In this document: positions 8,173 through 17,000 of the stretch, one piece after another | Position numbering within the stretch: position 1 is the stretch's first letter | Layout of the letters: every line of letters begins with the position of its first letter | Assembly: GCA_036725345.1 (NCBI GenBank) | Contig: DAIMEJ010000013.1 | Span: 19,514-83,513 of the forward strand | Source of the DNA: JAPLJU01 sp036725345 | GTDB taxonomy: Bacteria > Desulfobacterota > Syntrophia > Syntrophales > UBA2192 | Direction of reading: 5' to 3' | Length of the DNA: 64,000 nt | The notes under the pieces: model-generated | The model's input: only the letters and a program-made list of their open reading frames with translations | Database searches by the model: none | What the model was told of the DNA's origin: nothing | Program-made: the position numbers and the translations under genes

Positions 8173-10293
8173 ATGAAAAAAGATCACTATTTGCAGAAAC
8201 TTTTTTATCCGCGCACGGTGACCATTGTCGGGGCGGGAGATAATCCCTTGTCCGTCAACGGCCGAAGCCTCATGTTCATGTTGCGCCACAAGAGCACGGC
8301 GCGGATATACCCCGTCAACCCGAACCGCGACAGCGTCCAGGGAATTCCCTGCTACCGGCGGATAACGGATCTTCCCGAAGTCCCCGACGTGGCGGTGATT
8401 GTCGTGGGCAAAGCCCTTGTGCTGTCGGCCCTTGAAGAGCTGGGACAACGGGGATGTCCTTTCGCCATCGTCAACACCTCCGGTTACGCGGAAACCGGGG
8501 CCCGGGGGGTGAAAGACCAGGACGACCTGGTCCGGACAGCGAGTCGTTACGGGATGAGGCTTATGGGTCCCAATTGTCTCGGGCTCATCAACCTTCTCTC
8601 CCCCGTCATCCTGTCCTGGTGCGCGACACTCGAAAGAGAGCCCGGCGACCTTCTGCCGGGGGATGTTGCCATGATCTCGCAGAGCGGCGCCATGCTGGGA
8701 TCCATCTGGGACCGCGCGATGGGTCTGGGATTGGGCTATTGCCACCTCCTGTCTTCGGGGAATGAGGCCGATTTGAGGATGGCCGATTTTATGGATTATT
8801 TCGCACAGGATGACCACACGCGGGTTGTAACGGGCTTCGTCGAAGCCTTGCGGGACCCGGAAAAATTCCTGGGTGCTGTGGATCGGGCCCATGCCAACGG
8901 GAAATCTGTTGTCCTCTACAAGGTGGGAAGAACCGCTGCGGGAAAACGTGCGGCGGTATCTCACACCGGGTCCCTGACCGGTTCGGATGACACCTTTGAT
9001 GCCATCTGCCGCGCCCACGGCATCGTCCGGGCAGACACGCTGGATGCTCTGATGACCACGGCCATGGCACTGCGCGCGCAGCCGCCCGCCCGGGGCGGTC
9101 GATTGGGCATCTTTTGCTGTTCGGGGGGCGCGGCAGGCCTGATGGCCGATCAAATGCGGGGGAAAGGCCTTTCCGTGGCGCCGGTCAGCCCCGAATTCGA
9201 GCGGGATATGACGGAGATTACCGATTTTCAGCCCCCGCATAACCCGCTGGATATCATCAAAGGCCCCCTCAAGTCCTACGATGTAATCAGGGAGGCCATG
9301 AAACGATTTGCCCGCGAGGAGAGCTTCGAACAGATCATCATCCTGATGACCACCATGTATCTGCAGAAGGTTGCGCCGAAGCTGATGCTGGAAGGTCTCC
9401 GGGGTGGCCCTGAAAAACCGGTCCTGGCCTGCTGGCTCGGCGACAAGGTGGTCGAGAAGCCCAGCAGGGAGTTGATAGAAGGCGGGGTCGTAACCTATCA
9501 TGATGTCGATTCCTGCCTTGACGCCGCGAGGGCTCTCTCCATTGTCGGCCGTCACCGCCAGCGCCTTGAAAGAACGCTGCAACATGCAGAACTGCCTCGC
9601 GATGCGCGGAAACGGGCACTGGCGATCATCGAGAGTTGTGAGGGACGTCTGGACGAAGTCTCTTCGAAGGCTATCCTGTCCCTCTATGGGTTCCCCATCC
9701 CCCGAGGAAAGGTTGCCCGGACATTGGACGAGGCTCGCGATATTGCAGGTCAACTCGGCTTTCCGGTCGTCGTGAAGGGGATATCTCCCGAGCTCATCCA
9801 CAAAACGGAGGCGGGGGTCGTCTATACGGGCATCGGTAATGAAAAAGACCTTGCGGAAGCCTTTGGCCGGGTCAACGGGATCATCGCGTCAACGGCCACT
9901 CCCCGGGGCGTTCTCATCGAGGAGATGCTTCCACAACCCGTAGCGGAGTTGATTATGGGATGCGCCTTTGAAGAGCCCTGTTTTCAGAAAATCATATTTG
10001 GTCTCGGGGGCATCTGGGTGGAGGCGCTGGAAGACGTGAGCATTCGTCTGGCGCCGATCGTGAGAGAAGATGCGGAAGAGATGATATCTGAAATCCGCGG
10101 AAAGAAACTGCTGGAAGGAATGCGCGGAAAGCCTCCGGCGGATAAGGAAGCCCTGGTGTCGGCCTTGATATCCCTGTCCACCCTGATGACGGACCTTCGC
10201 GACCAGATCCGTGAAATCGATGTGAACCCTCTCATGGTCTTCCAGAAAGGCGCTGTGGCCGTGGATGCCATCCTGACACTGAGATCCGGGTGA
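8173..10293 (+). CDS. Second fused ADP-forming acyl-CoA synthetase
   Basis: Paralogue of the gene at 5814; 706 aa with the same domain order. The CoA-binding domain starts at FYPRTVTIVGAGDNP, the phosphohistidine motif is VSHTGSLTG (His264), and the ATP-grasp part runs from GFPVVVKGISPELIHKTEAG to EIDVNPLM. The two proteins differ widely, so they are old paralogues with probably different acyl-CoA preference. The start lacks a strong ribosome site (only purines before ATG 8173), so initiation could be weak. The 268-bp gap before it shows no promoter that I trust. Confidence 0.92.
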   Translation: MKKDHYLQKLFYPRTVTIVGAGDNPLSVNGRSLMFMLRHKSTARIYPVNPNRDSVQGIPCYRRITDLPEVPDVAVIVVGKALVLSALEELGQRGCPFAIVNTSGYAETGARGVKDQDDLVRTASRYGMRLMGPNCLGLINLLSPVILSWCATLEREPGDLLPGDVAMISQSGAMLGSIWDRAMGLGLGYCHLLSSGNEADLRMADFMDYFAQDDHTRVVTGFVEALRDPEKFLGAVDRAHANGKSVVLYKVGRTAAGKRAAVSHTGSLTGSDDTFDAICRAHGIVRADTLDALMTTAMALRAQPPARGGRLGIFCCSGGAAGLMADQMRGKGLSVAPVSPEFERDMTEITDFQPPHNPLDIIKGPLKSYDVIREAMKRFAREESFEQIIILMTTMYLQKVAPKLMLEGLRGGPEKPVLACWLGDKVVEKPSRELIEGGVVTYHDVDSCLDAARALSIVGRHRQRLERTLQHAELPRDARKRALAIIESCEGRLDEVSSKAILSLYGFPIPRGKVARTLDEARDIAGQLGFPVVVKGISPELIHKTEAGVVYTGIGNEKDLAEAFGRVNGIIASTATPRGVLIEEMLPQPVAELIMGCAFEEPCFQKIIFGLGGIWVEALEDVSIRLAPIVREDAEEMISEIRGKKLLEGMRGKPPADKEALVSALISLSTLMTDLRDQIREIDVNPLMVFQKGAVAVDAILTLRSG

Positions 10294-10414
10294 AAAAACC
10301 GGTTAACGACTTTCATCCCGCCCCGGTTTCGAAAATGAATTCCGGGCACGCACCCCGGGTCGAGGTATGAGATCCTTGAAATAAAGATCGCACGAGATCC
10401 ACCACATCGGCCAA

Positions 10415-10696
10415 GATACGGGATCACGGGCCATCACCGCCGCTAACGATCTCTGGGAAGGGAGCATTGCCGTCAAGGCGGATCTCCCCGCCCCTGCCGT
10501 CCCTTCGGAACTGGACGACATCGTCAGCATCATTTACACGTCGGGTACCACGGAACGCCCGACGGGGGGGCAACCCAGGATCGCCAATTTCAAAGTCCCG
10601 AGAAAAGTGGAGTTCGTAAGCTCCCTGCCTCAGGGACCCACAGGGAAGATTCTCAAGCGTGAGCTCAGGGCCATGATGAAAGATCAAAAATCCTGA
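10415..10696 (+). pseudogene. Relic of an AMP-forming acyl-CoA ligase with internal deletion
   Basis: One frame reads DDIVSIIYTSGTTERPTGG, the ATP/AMP-binding P-loop of acyl-CoA ligases. Within about seven codons it passes to FKVPRKVEFVSSLPQGPTG and KILKREL, the extreme C-terminus of the same family, ending in TGA 10694-10696. In an intact ligase these motifs lie some 300 residues apart, so roughly 900 bp appear to have been lost in frame. The sequence upstream (AANDLWEGSIAV) is open but lacks a full N-terminal domain and a credible start. It lies directly behind two ADP-forming synthetases. Confidence 0.75.
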
Positions 10697-10721
10697 TCGT
10701 GAATGAATTGCATGCCATATC

Positions 10722-10750
10722 AAAACGCCGGTCCAGAGGACCGGCGTTTT
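10722..10750. terminator. Bidirectional intrinsic terminator
   Basis: A perfect 13-bp stem (AAAACGCCGGTCC at 10722-10734 with GGACCGGCGTTTT at 10738-10750) and a 3-nt loop. A-rich and T-rich ends allow termination in both directions. It separates the rightward catabolic genes from the leftward transporter gene. Confidence 0.85.
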
Positions 10751-10824
10751 GCTGTCTTCAGGTCATGGGGCGCCATCCTGCAGTGCGAAACCATTGCGGG
10801 ACTCGCACCGGCTTCCGGAGTCTT

Positions 10825-12051
10825 TCACGAGATGACTTTCGCCGGCCGGATGGTAAGGGCCAGCAAGAAGGATCCGACGAGCAGGCCGGCGGAGACCAGG
10901 TAAGCCATATGGTATGTGCCGGTTTTATCGACAGCGAAGCCGGCCAATATGGGTCCCAGGATGCCGGCGAATCCCCAGGCAAGGAACAGCAGACCATAAT
11001 TGCCCCCGAAATTCTTCATGCCAAAAAAATCGGCCGTGACCAGTGGAAACAACGCAAAGAAGGTGCCGTAACAAAGGCCGGTCGTCATTGCCCCCAGAGC
11101 TAAAGATGTGGGGGTTACGTAATGCACGAAAAAGACCAGGTTAACGGCCTGCAGGAGAAAAACGCAAAGGAGAATGCTCAGACGGCCATAAAGGTCCGAC
11201 AGGAAACCCGCAACCAGCCTCCCGCTCGTGTTCAACAGGGCGAAGAAAATGACAAGATAGTATCCGTTTTCCCAGTGGGCCTGCGTCTTGGCGATGGCTG
11301 CAATATGACCGATGATCAATAATCCCGCCGAGGCTGCAAAGAAGTACATGAACCACAACTTGTAAAACAAAGCGATTCTTATCATTTCACGCCAATGTAC
11401 CTCACGGTGAAGATGTCCCTCTGCAACAACCGGTCGCGTAGATAAACCAAGTTTTGTCTTTGGATGATAACCGTGGGGAGGGTTGCTTAAGAACTGGGCC
11501 AGCATCATGATGATGAGAAAGGCTCCCGTCCCCAGAAATAAAAATGTCTTGGGAATGCCATAATGGCCAATCAACCAGTTGGCAATGGGTGAGATATAAA
11601 CGGTGGCCAATCCAATACCGCTGACCACAATGCCGGTCGCAAACCCCTTTTTTTCGGGCGGGAACCATTTGATGCTGGCGGGTATCGTTGTGGAATAGCA
11701 CAGGCCGTTGCCGATACCCGTTATTCCGTATGCGATAGTCATGAGCAGCGGAGTGCTGGTAAAACTGCAGGAGATCAAACCCGTTGCCATAAAGATGCCG
11801 CCTGTGTTGGCTACGAGCCTCGGGCCCAATTTGTCCTGCATTCTCCCGGCGAAGACCATTGCAAGGGCAAAGATCGCCGTATAGATGGTCAAGGGCAAAG
11901 ATGCTTCCACATTGGTCCATTGCCAGTCAGACACCAATGCTTTCTTGATCACACTCCAGGAATAAGTGACACCCATGGTCATGTTGATTCCTGTCGCTGC
12001 CCCCAACACCATCCAGGGTCGCCATGGCGGTATTCTTTCATTTCGCTGCAT
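10825..12051 (-). CDS. MFS transporter, oxalate/formate antiporter (OFA)-like family
   Basis: Inner-membrane carrier of 408 aa with about 12 hydrophobic segments. The N-terminus (WMVLGAATGINMTMGVTYSW) and the loop GRMQDKLGPRLVANTGG after helix 2 are typical of the OFA group, which exchanges small mono- and dicarboxylates. KKGFATGIVVSGIGLA and GLCYGTFFALFPLVTADFFG are further family-like stretches. The substrate cannot be told from sequence; a carboxylic acid handled by the neighbouring CoA enzymes is a reasonable guess. It ends near the bidirectional terminator at 10722-10750. Confidence 0.87.
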   Translation of the reverse strand: MQRNERIPPWRPWMVLGAATGINMTMGVTYSWSVIKKALVSDWQWTNVEASLPLTIYTAIFALAMVFAGRMQDKLGPRLVANTGGIFMATGLISCSFTSTPLLMTIAYGITGIGNGLCYSTTIPASIKWFPPEKKGFATGIVVSGIGLATVYISPIANWLIGHYGIPKTFLFLGTGAFLIIMMLAQFLSNPPHGYHPKTKLGLSTRPVVAEGHLHREVHWREMIRIALFYKLWFMYFFAASAGLLIIGHIAAIAKTQAHWENGYYLVIFFALLNTSGRLVAGFLSDLYGRLSILLCVFLLQAVNLVFFVHYVTPTSLALGAMTTGLCYGTFFALFPLVTADFFGMKNFGGNYGLLFLAWGFAGILGPILAGFAVDKTGTYHMAYLVSAGLLVGSFLLALTIRPAKVIS

Positions 12052-12088
12052 AGAATCGCAGATCCAGGAAGCGTTAGCCTGTTTTTTT

Positions 12089-12664
12089 TCAAAGTTCCAC
12101 CTGCAGAGAATACGTCCCTCGCAGGGGTTTCCACGTGTAAGAGTAACCGAGGGTGTTCAGTAGCCTCGGGATCGCCTCATTCGAGAAATCAATGGCCGCT
12201 TCGACCCGGCGGATGCCGTTTTTCCTTGCGGCTTCAAAGAGCCTTCGGACCATTTCTTTCCCCACCCCCATGCCCTGCCAGTCATCTCTCACGGCCACGC
12301 CAAACTCCGTACCCCCCGTGTCGTCGTCGCGGTGGTAGCGGGATACGGCGATGATATGATCCTCCCCCCTCTCGACGAGCGTCGCCACGATGGCGAAGTC
12401 CGAAACATAATTGACCAGTGTGAAATGGTCGAGCAGATGGGGGTCAAGTTCCCGGAGAAGTCCCAGAAAGCGCAGGCGGATGGAACGGTCCGAGAGCCTG
12501 TGAAACAGACCGACAAGAAGTCTCCGATCCGTCGGCTTAACCGGCCGAAGAAAGACCTGTCTGCCGTTTCCTGCCGTATACCATCCCTCAAGTCCCGCCG
12601 GGTAACCTGGGGGGAGATTTTCACCGGATTCGGTGGCCATGCTTTTTGTCTGGGGGAGCTTCAT
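12089..12664 (-). CDS. GNAT N-acyltransferase resembling the Pat catalytic domain
   Basis: 191 aa, single GNAT domain. The beginning FLRPVKPTDRRLLVGLFHRL followed by RSIRLRFLG resembles the start of the GNAT domain in Pat-type protein lysine acetyltransferases. The acetyl-CoA-binding motif A is visible as VRDDWQGMGVGKEMVRRL. Pat proteins normally fuse this domain to an ADP-forming acyl-CoA synthetase; here it stands alone while such synthetases are encoded nearby (5814, 8173). A lysine-acylation role controlling acyl-CoA enzymes is an inference. A paralogue is at 14333-14899, on the other side of the acyl-CoA dehydrogenase gene. Confidence 0.82.
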   Translation of the reverse strand: MKLPQTKSMATESGENLPPGYPAGLEGWYTAGNGRQVFLRPVKPTDRRLLVGLFHRLSDRSIRLRFLGLLRELDPHLLDHFTLVNYVSDFAIVATLVERGEDHIIAVSRYHRDDDTGGTEFGVAVRDDWQGMGVGKEMVRRLFEAARKNGIRRVEAAIDFSNEAIPRLLNTLGYSYTWKPLRGTYSLQVEL

Positions 12665-12688
12665 TCAGCCCTGTTAAAATAATACAAA

Positions 12689-12719
12689 AAAGCCCGCCGG
12701 TTCAACACAGGCGGGCTTT
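12689..12719 (-). terminator. Intrinsic terminator of the leftward acyl-CoA dehydrogenase gene
   Basis: Read on the minus strand, a 10-bp GC-rich stem (AAAGCCCGCC / GGCGGGCTTT) with an 11-nt loop is followed by TTTTTTGTATTATTTT. It lies about 120 bp beyond the stop codon of the gene at 12841-13998 and just before the GNAT gene, so that gene probably has its own promoter. Confidence 0.85.
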
Positions 12720-12793
12720 CCTGCCTTTGTCGTCATTTTGACTCAAGTTCTTATCCACGAACCCCATGTCTGATTCCTGCCGCTATGCGGCAC

Positions 12794-12838
12794 GACCCAG
12801 ACAGACTTAGACGGACCCAGAAAGACCCAGATAGACAG
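12794..12838. repeat. Short imperfect tandem repeats
   Basis: GACCCAG occurs at 12794, 12814 and 12824, each followed by A-N-AGAC, forming a small degenerate array directly after the stop codon of the leftward acyl-CoA dehydrogenase. Unit length is irregular (20 and 10 bp) and no function is apparent. Confidence 0.5.
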
Positions 12839-12840
12839 TA

Positions 12841-13998
12841 TTACTTCAGGGCGCTCAGGATGTCCCGCGCGATGATCAGCCTCTGGATCTGGTTCGTCCC
12901 CTCGTAAATCGAGGTGATGCGCACGTCGCGGGCGTAACGTTCGACGGGGTACTCGGTCGTGTAGCCGTAACCACCCAATATCTGGATCGCGTTATAGCAG
13001 GCCCTCTCGGCCGCTTCGGTGGCATAATACTTCGCCATGGAGGCTTCCCTTCCGAAGTACTTGCCCGTCTCTTTCTTGTAAGAGGCGTTCATGAGAAGAA
13101 GCCTTGCTGCTTCCAGTTCCGTGTAGGACTCGGCGATCATCCACTGTATGGCCTGAAAATTCGTGATCGGCTGCTCGAACTGGACACGGTTGATGGCATA
13201 CCTTGTCGCGTAGTCCATGGCGGCAAGCCCGCAACCGAGACCAAGCGATCCGATGCCGATTCTGCCGCCCGCGAGCTCGCCCGCCGCCGTGCGGAACCCG
13301 TCGTTGAGCTTTCCCATCAGGGCGTTCTTGGGGACGCGGCAGTCCTCGAAGACGAGCTCGTTTGTGATCGAAGCGTGCTGACCCATCTTGTGCTCCGCAC
13401 GTCCCACCGTGAGGCCTTTCGTCCCGTTTTCAATGAGAAAGGTACTGATATTCTTGCCTTTCTTGCCCTTCGGGTCCGTAACCGCCCAGGTGACGAAAAC
13501 GCCGGCATATTCCGCGCTGGTAATGAACAGTTTGTTGCCGTTGATCACGTAGTGATCGCCGTCGGCGATGGCCGTTGTTCTCATCCCCGCGGGATCCGAA
13601 CCGGCACCGGTTTCGGTCAATGCGAAACCGCCGGCATAGTATTCACCGGAACATAGCTTCGGGATGTATTTTCTTTTCTGTTCTTCCGTGCCCACGGCCT
13701 GGATCACCTCTGCCACCATGTTCGTCACCGACATGGTTACGGCCGTAGAAGCGCAGGCCCTCGCTATCTCCGTGACCGCCAGACTGAAGGCGATGACACC
13801 CGCTTCCGATCCCCCGTATTCGGAACGCACGTTGATTCCCATCATGCCGAGATCAGCCAGTCTTTTTAGATTCTTGAGGAAAGTCTCCCGGTCGCCCTGC
13901 TGATCAAGTTTCGCAGCCACCGGCTCGAGTACCGTCTGGGCAAAATTCCTTGCGGTATCCTGTATGATTTTTTGTTCTTCTTTTAGATCCAAATTCAT
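12841..13998 (-). CDS. Acyl-CoA dehydrogenase (short/branched-chain type)
   Basis: 385 aa, full length and canonical. It begins MNLDLKEEQKIIQDTARNFA and contains the FAD-binding middle domain (GFALTETGAGSDPAGM, then NGNKLFITSAEYA). It ends with QILGGYGYTTEYPVERYARD and the base motif YEGT at 365-368 (Glu366). This is the classic short- or branched-chain acyl-CoA dehydrogenase pattern, so a saturated straight or branched acyl-CoA is the likely substrate, with ETF as acceptor. AAGGGGG lies just before ATG 13998. It is monocistronic, with its own terminator at 12689-12719, and is flanked by two GNAT genes. Confidence 0.93.
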   Translation of the reverse strand: MNLDLKEEQKIIQDTARNFAQTVLEPVAAKLDQQGDRETFLKNLKRLADLGMMGINVRSEYGGSEAGVIAFSLAVTEIARACASTAVTMSVTNMVAEVIQAVGTEEQKRKYIPKLCSGEYYAGGFALTETGAGSDPAGMRTTAIADGDHYVINGNKLFITSAEYAGVFVTWAVTDPKGKKGKNISTFLIENGTKGLTVGRAEHKMGQHASITNELVFEDCRVPKNALMGKLNDGFRTAAGELAGGRIGIGSLGLGCGLAAMDYATRYAINRVQFEQPITNFQAIQWMIAESYTELEAARLLLMNASYKKETGKYFGREASMAKYYATEAAERACYNAIQILGGYGYTTEYPVERYARDVRITSIYEGTNQIQRLIIARDILSALK

Positions 13999-14332
13999 TT
14001 TGTGCTTCCCCCTTGTTTTAATATGTTTTTAAAACTCGAATTCAGCCGGCGGCTGAATAAAATTTTCAGCAATACCCGAAATCGACAATCCAACCCGTTG
14101 ATAAAAGCAGGATAAAAATGCAGGAAACCGGTGTTTCTATATATCGTATCCATTCAAAAATCAAGGCCAATTCAAGGGTCGTGTTCAAAAAATAAAAATG
14201 TATATCTCACGGAGATTAAACGGGAATGTAGACTGATCGCGACGGCCTATGAAGGCCATCGGCCCTTCGCCGAAATCCTGACAAGATGAAAGGGTCAGAG
14301 AGGCAGACGGCGGCGTGATGACGGACGAATGT
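13999..14332. promoter_or_regulatory. Upstream region of the acyl-CoA dehydrogenase gene, with a dyad
   Basis: This 334-bp gap contains no gene. A dyad with 8-bp arms (ATTCAGCC at 14040-14047, GGCTGAAT at 14051-14058) lies 42-60 bp upstream of the leftward start at 13998. That is a suitable place for an operator, or for a hairpin in the leader. No clear -35/-10 pair was identified. Confidence 0.4.
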
Positions 14333-14899
14333 TCACGCCTCGCAGGTATCGATATCAATCAGAATAAAGAAATACCCGGCTCTCAAAGTGAGTGTGTACT
14401 TGCAGCCGATGCTGTTGAAAATTTTGGTGACGGCCTCATTGGTGGGATCCATCATGCCATCGAACTGGTGGATGTTGTTTTCCCTCGCGATGTCGACGAT
14501 CTTGGCCGCGATCTTTGTTCCGAGCCCCAGACCCTGCCAGTCGTCCCGAACGACAAAGGCTATCTCCGTGTTATCCGTATGGATGTTGTAATGATAGCGA
14601 AAGACGGAGATGATATGCTCTTCACCTTCCTCCTCAATGGTCGCGGCGAGGGCGAAATCGGATTTATAGTTCATCAGCGTAAAGCGGTCGAGCCACTCCT
14701 CGGGAAGCTGCCTGACGCGATGCAGAAAGCGTCGGTAGATGGTTTGCGGTGATAAACGGTTGAAAAGCTCGATGAGAAGGCGGCGATCGGAGGGTTTGAT
14801 TGGCCTCAAGAGCACCGTGCGGCCGTTCTTGAGCGTTATCCATTCCACGTATTCGTATGGGTAATCGTCGGGCAAGCCGACATTTGCAACGGATTCCAT
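14333..14899 (-). CDS. GNAT N-acyltransferase, paralogue of 12089-12664
   Basis: 188 aa. It starts with a short tail, then TVLLRPIKPSDRRLLIELFN and SPQTIYRRFL, the pattern of the Pat-type GNAT domain. The acyl-CoA loop appears as VVRDDWQGLGLGTKIAAKI. It resembles the gene at 12089 over most of its length but ends differently. It is transcribed divergently from the PAS/sigma-54 activator at 15066, and each gene has a plausible sigma-70 promoter in the shared 166-bp gap. A protein-acylation role is possible; a small-molecule substrate cannot be excluded. Confidence 0.82.
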   Translation of the reverse strand: MESVANVGLPDDYPYEYVEWITLKNGRTVLLRPIKPSDRRLLIELFNRLSPQTIYRRFLHRVRQLPEEWLDRFTLMNYKSDFALAATIEEEGEEHIISVFRYHYNIHTDNTEIAFVVRDDWQGLGLGTKIAAKIVDIARENNIHQFDGMMDPTNEAVTKIFNSIGCKYTLTLRAGYFFILIDIDTCEA

Positions 14900-14921
14900 G
14901 GCCTCGTCGATAAAGTGAATT

Positions 14922-14950
14922 TATGTATAAATATAAATAAAACATGACAA
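14922..14950 (-). promoter_or_regulatory. Predicted sigma-70 promoter for the GNAT gene
   Basis: On the minus strand TTGTCA (14950-14945), a 17-bp AT-rich spacer and TACATA (14927-14922) precede the start codon at 14899 by about 20 bp. Confidence 0.45.
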
Positions 14951-15011
14951 AAAATACAGAATTATTTATGCTGAGCGCGGGTCGATGCCGCACGGTTCGC
15001 AACGAAAAAAC

Positions 15012-15040
15012 TTGACATTGAAAATTCCCTGAATTTATAT
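15012..15040 (+). promoter_or_regulatory. Predicted sigma-70 promoter for the PAS/sigma-54 activator
   Basis: Consensus TTGACA at 15012-15017, a 17-bp spacer and TTATAT at 15035-15040. It overlaps an in-frame ATG at 15039, which therefore cannot be the true start, and points to initiation at 15066. Confidence 0.6.
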
Positions 15041-15065
15041 GATTGCCGAAATGAGAAGGGGAACG

Positions 15066-16463
15066 ATGGACGACCATAAAAAGTTCGACTGGATTGAGCA
15101 GATGGACCGGAAGCTTCTCGATGCTTTCGTCGATAACCCGTACGAATGTCCCATCGTCATTGATCGAGACGGCATCATTCGATTCATGAGCCGCTTCAAC
15201 AAGGAGCTCTACGGCGTGTCACCCGAGGAAGCCGTCGGGAAGTACATAACGGATGTCAATAAAAAAAGCAAAATGCAGGAAACCCTCGTCAACGGCATGC
15301 CTTCGATCGGGGAAACGCACCTGGTCGGCAATCGGTATCAGATCCTGGCCCGAATACCCATCCGCGATGAGAAGGGGAACATCATCGGTGTCCTGGGGAA
15401 GCGGATCTTTCATCGCACGGATAAAATCAAAGAACTATACCGGAAGATCGAACTTCTCGAGAAACAGTTGAAATATTACCGCGATGAGGTGCATACGATC
15501 AAAAGCGGGGGATACAGATTTGCCAAAATCGTAGGCAGCTCAGTGGCCATCAATAGCCTCGTTAAACTATCCCTGCAGGCCTCGGGAAGTGATGCGCCGA
15601 TTCTCATCACAGGCGAGTCGGGAACGGGAAAAGACGCCTGTGCATTTTTTATTCATGAACACAGCAAAAGAGCGACGGGTCCTTTCATCCGGGTCAACTG
15701 CGGGGCTATTCCCCGCGAACTCATCGAAAGCGAACTGTTCGGGTACGAAGGGGGGGCTTTCACGGGAGCGAAGAAACAGGGTAAGATGGGGAAATTCGAA
15801 CTGTCCCACGGCGGAACGATATTTCTGGACGAAATCGGTGAGATGCCTCTCGACATGCAGGTAAAACTTCTGCGTGTGCTACAGGATTACGAGATAGACC
15901 GCGTGGGGGGGACGCGGCCGATAAAGGTGAATTTTCGGCTGATCACGGCCACGAACAAGGAGCTGTCGGATCAAGTGGAAAAGGGTGCTTTCAGGATGGA
16001 TCTTTTCTACCGCATCAACATATTTCACATCCATACGCCGAGCCTTCGGGATATCCGGGAGGACATTCCGGCGATCGCTGAATATATCATCCATCAGCTC
16101 CGGGACAAGATCACACAGGGTCCGTCTCGAATTTCCAGTGAGGCTCTGACCCTCATGAAGGCCTATCACTGGCCTGGGAATGTTAGAGAACTTCGAAATG
16201 TTATCGAGCGGGCCATGTTTACATCCGAGAGTGCGGAAATAAGGGTTGAAGACCTCCCGAGCAGGATCCGTGAGTTACCGAGAACACGCAAAGATATTTC
16301 AGAAGTCGGGGTACATCTCAGGAAAGCGCTTCAAGAAGCTGAGAAGAAAATCATCAAAGACGCCCTCCGTCAGACCAGCGGAAACAAGGTGAAGGCAGCT
16401 GACCTGCTGGGCATTCACAGAACGGTTCTTTACTACAAGATCAAGCAGCTCCATATCACCTAG
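15066..16463 (+). CDS. PAS-domain sigma-54-dependent transcriptional activator
   Basis: Enhancer-binding protein of 465 aa. An N-terminal PAS-like sensor (about residues 15-115, IVIDRDGIIRFMSRFNKELY) is followed by a short coiled linker. The AAA+ domain has Walker A GESGTGKD (183-190), an intact GAFTGA loop (230-235) that contacts sigma-54, and Walker B GGTIFLDEIGEM. A Fis-type helix-turn-helix closes the protein (NKVKAADLLGIHRTVLYYKI). PAS sensing suggests a small ligand such as an acid or CoA ester. The start at 15066 follows AAGGGG at 15056-15061 and a promoter at 15012-15040. A -24/-12 promoter 340 bp downstream is its likely target. Confidence 0.95.
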   Translation: MDDHKKFDWIEQMDRKLLDAFVDNPYECPIVIDRDGIIRFMSRFNKELYGVSPEEAVGKYITDVNKKSKMQETLVNGMPSIGETHLVGNRYQILARIPIRDEKGNIIGVLGKRIFHRTDKIKELYRKIELLEKQLKYYRDEVHTIKSGGYRFAKIVGSSVAINSLVKLSLQASGSDAPILITGESGTGKDACAFFIHEHSKRATGPFIRVNCGAIPRELIESELFGYEGGAFTGAKKQGKMGKFELSHGGTIFLDEIGEMPLDMQVKLLRVLQDYEIDRVGGTRPIKVNFRLITATNKELSDQVEKGAFRMDLFYRINIFHIHTPSLRDIREDIPAIAEYIIHQLRDKITQGPSRISSEALTLMKAYHWPGNVRELRNVIERAMFTSESAEIRVEDLPSRIRELPRTRKDISEVGVHLRKALQEAEKKIIKDALRQTSGNKVKAADLLGIHRTVLYYKIKQLHIT

Positions 16464-16804
16464 TAAAAACTGCCGTTTCCTTCCTCCTGAAAGCCTTTAA
16501 CAGCTTCTGCGAAAGCGACTTTTTCACAACACATAACCCGTCGTATAGAAACACGAATTCCTTTGAATTTTTTATTGAGATGTAGTAATAAGCACCTTGA
16601 GGCAGATTTGTATAACATTTGAAACATGTATTGATCGTTGTTCATATTCCCACTATCCTATTTTTTAATCAAAGCCCTTCCTTTAAAACGATTTTTTCAG
16701 GATATTTAAATTAGAATGTCTAAAAAATGAGACGTGTAAAGGCGTGTAACGGGAGAACAATTTAATAAAACACAGTAATATCAATTACTTATAAAAAATT
16801 TTTC

Positions 16805-16821
16805 TTGGTCTATTCCTTGCT
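16805..16821 (+). promoter_or_regulatory. Sigma-54 (-24/-12) promoter upstream of acyl-CoA dehydrogenase-fixCX-etfBA
   Basis: TTGGTC then TTGCT, with GG at 16807-16808 and GC at 16819-16820 separated by exactly ten bases, the invariant sigma-54 geometry. It lies in the 537-bp AT-rich gap between the sigma-54 activator gene and the start at 17001. The predicted transcript start near 16832 leaves a leader of about 170 nt. Activator sites probably lie in 16470-16790, but I could not define a clean inverted repeat there. Confidence 0.7.
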
Positions 16822-17000
16822 AAACTTATTTGATGGAGTAGTCTCGGGGAGTAGTCCGAAAAGGGGCGGATATGGAACTGAAAATATGGCCGTTTGTTAA
16901 ATAAAATCAATTTGTTCAATATATTATGAGCATCAAATAAAGAGACTAAACAAAGTCAGGTCATGGACCCCCTTGAAGTAAGAGGAGAAAGGAGCGCAAA

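Noticed and set aside
12794..12838. GACCCAG repeats as a CRISPR or integron-type array
   Set aside because: Irregular 10-20 bp spacing and degenerate units; no associated genes.
15039..15065. Upstream in-frame ATG codons (15039, 15051) as start of the sigma-54 activator
   Set aside because: ATG 15039 lies inside the predicted -10 box and neither codon has a ribosome site; ATG 15066 has one.
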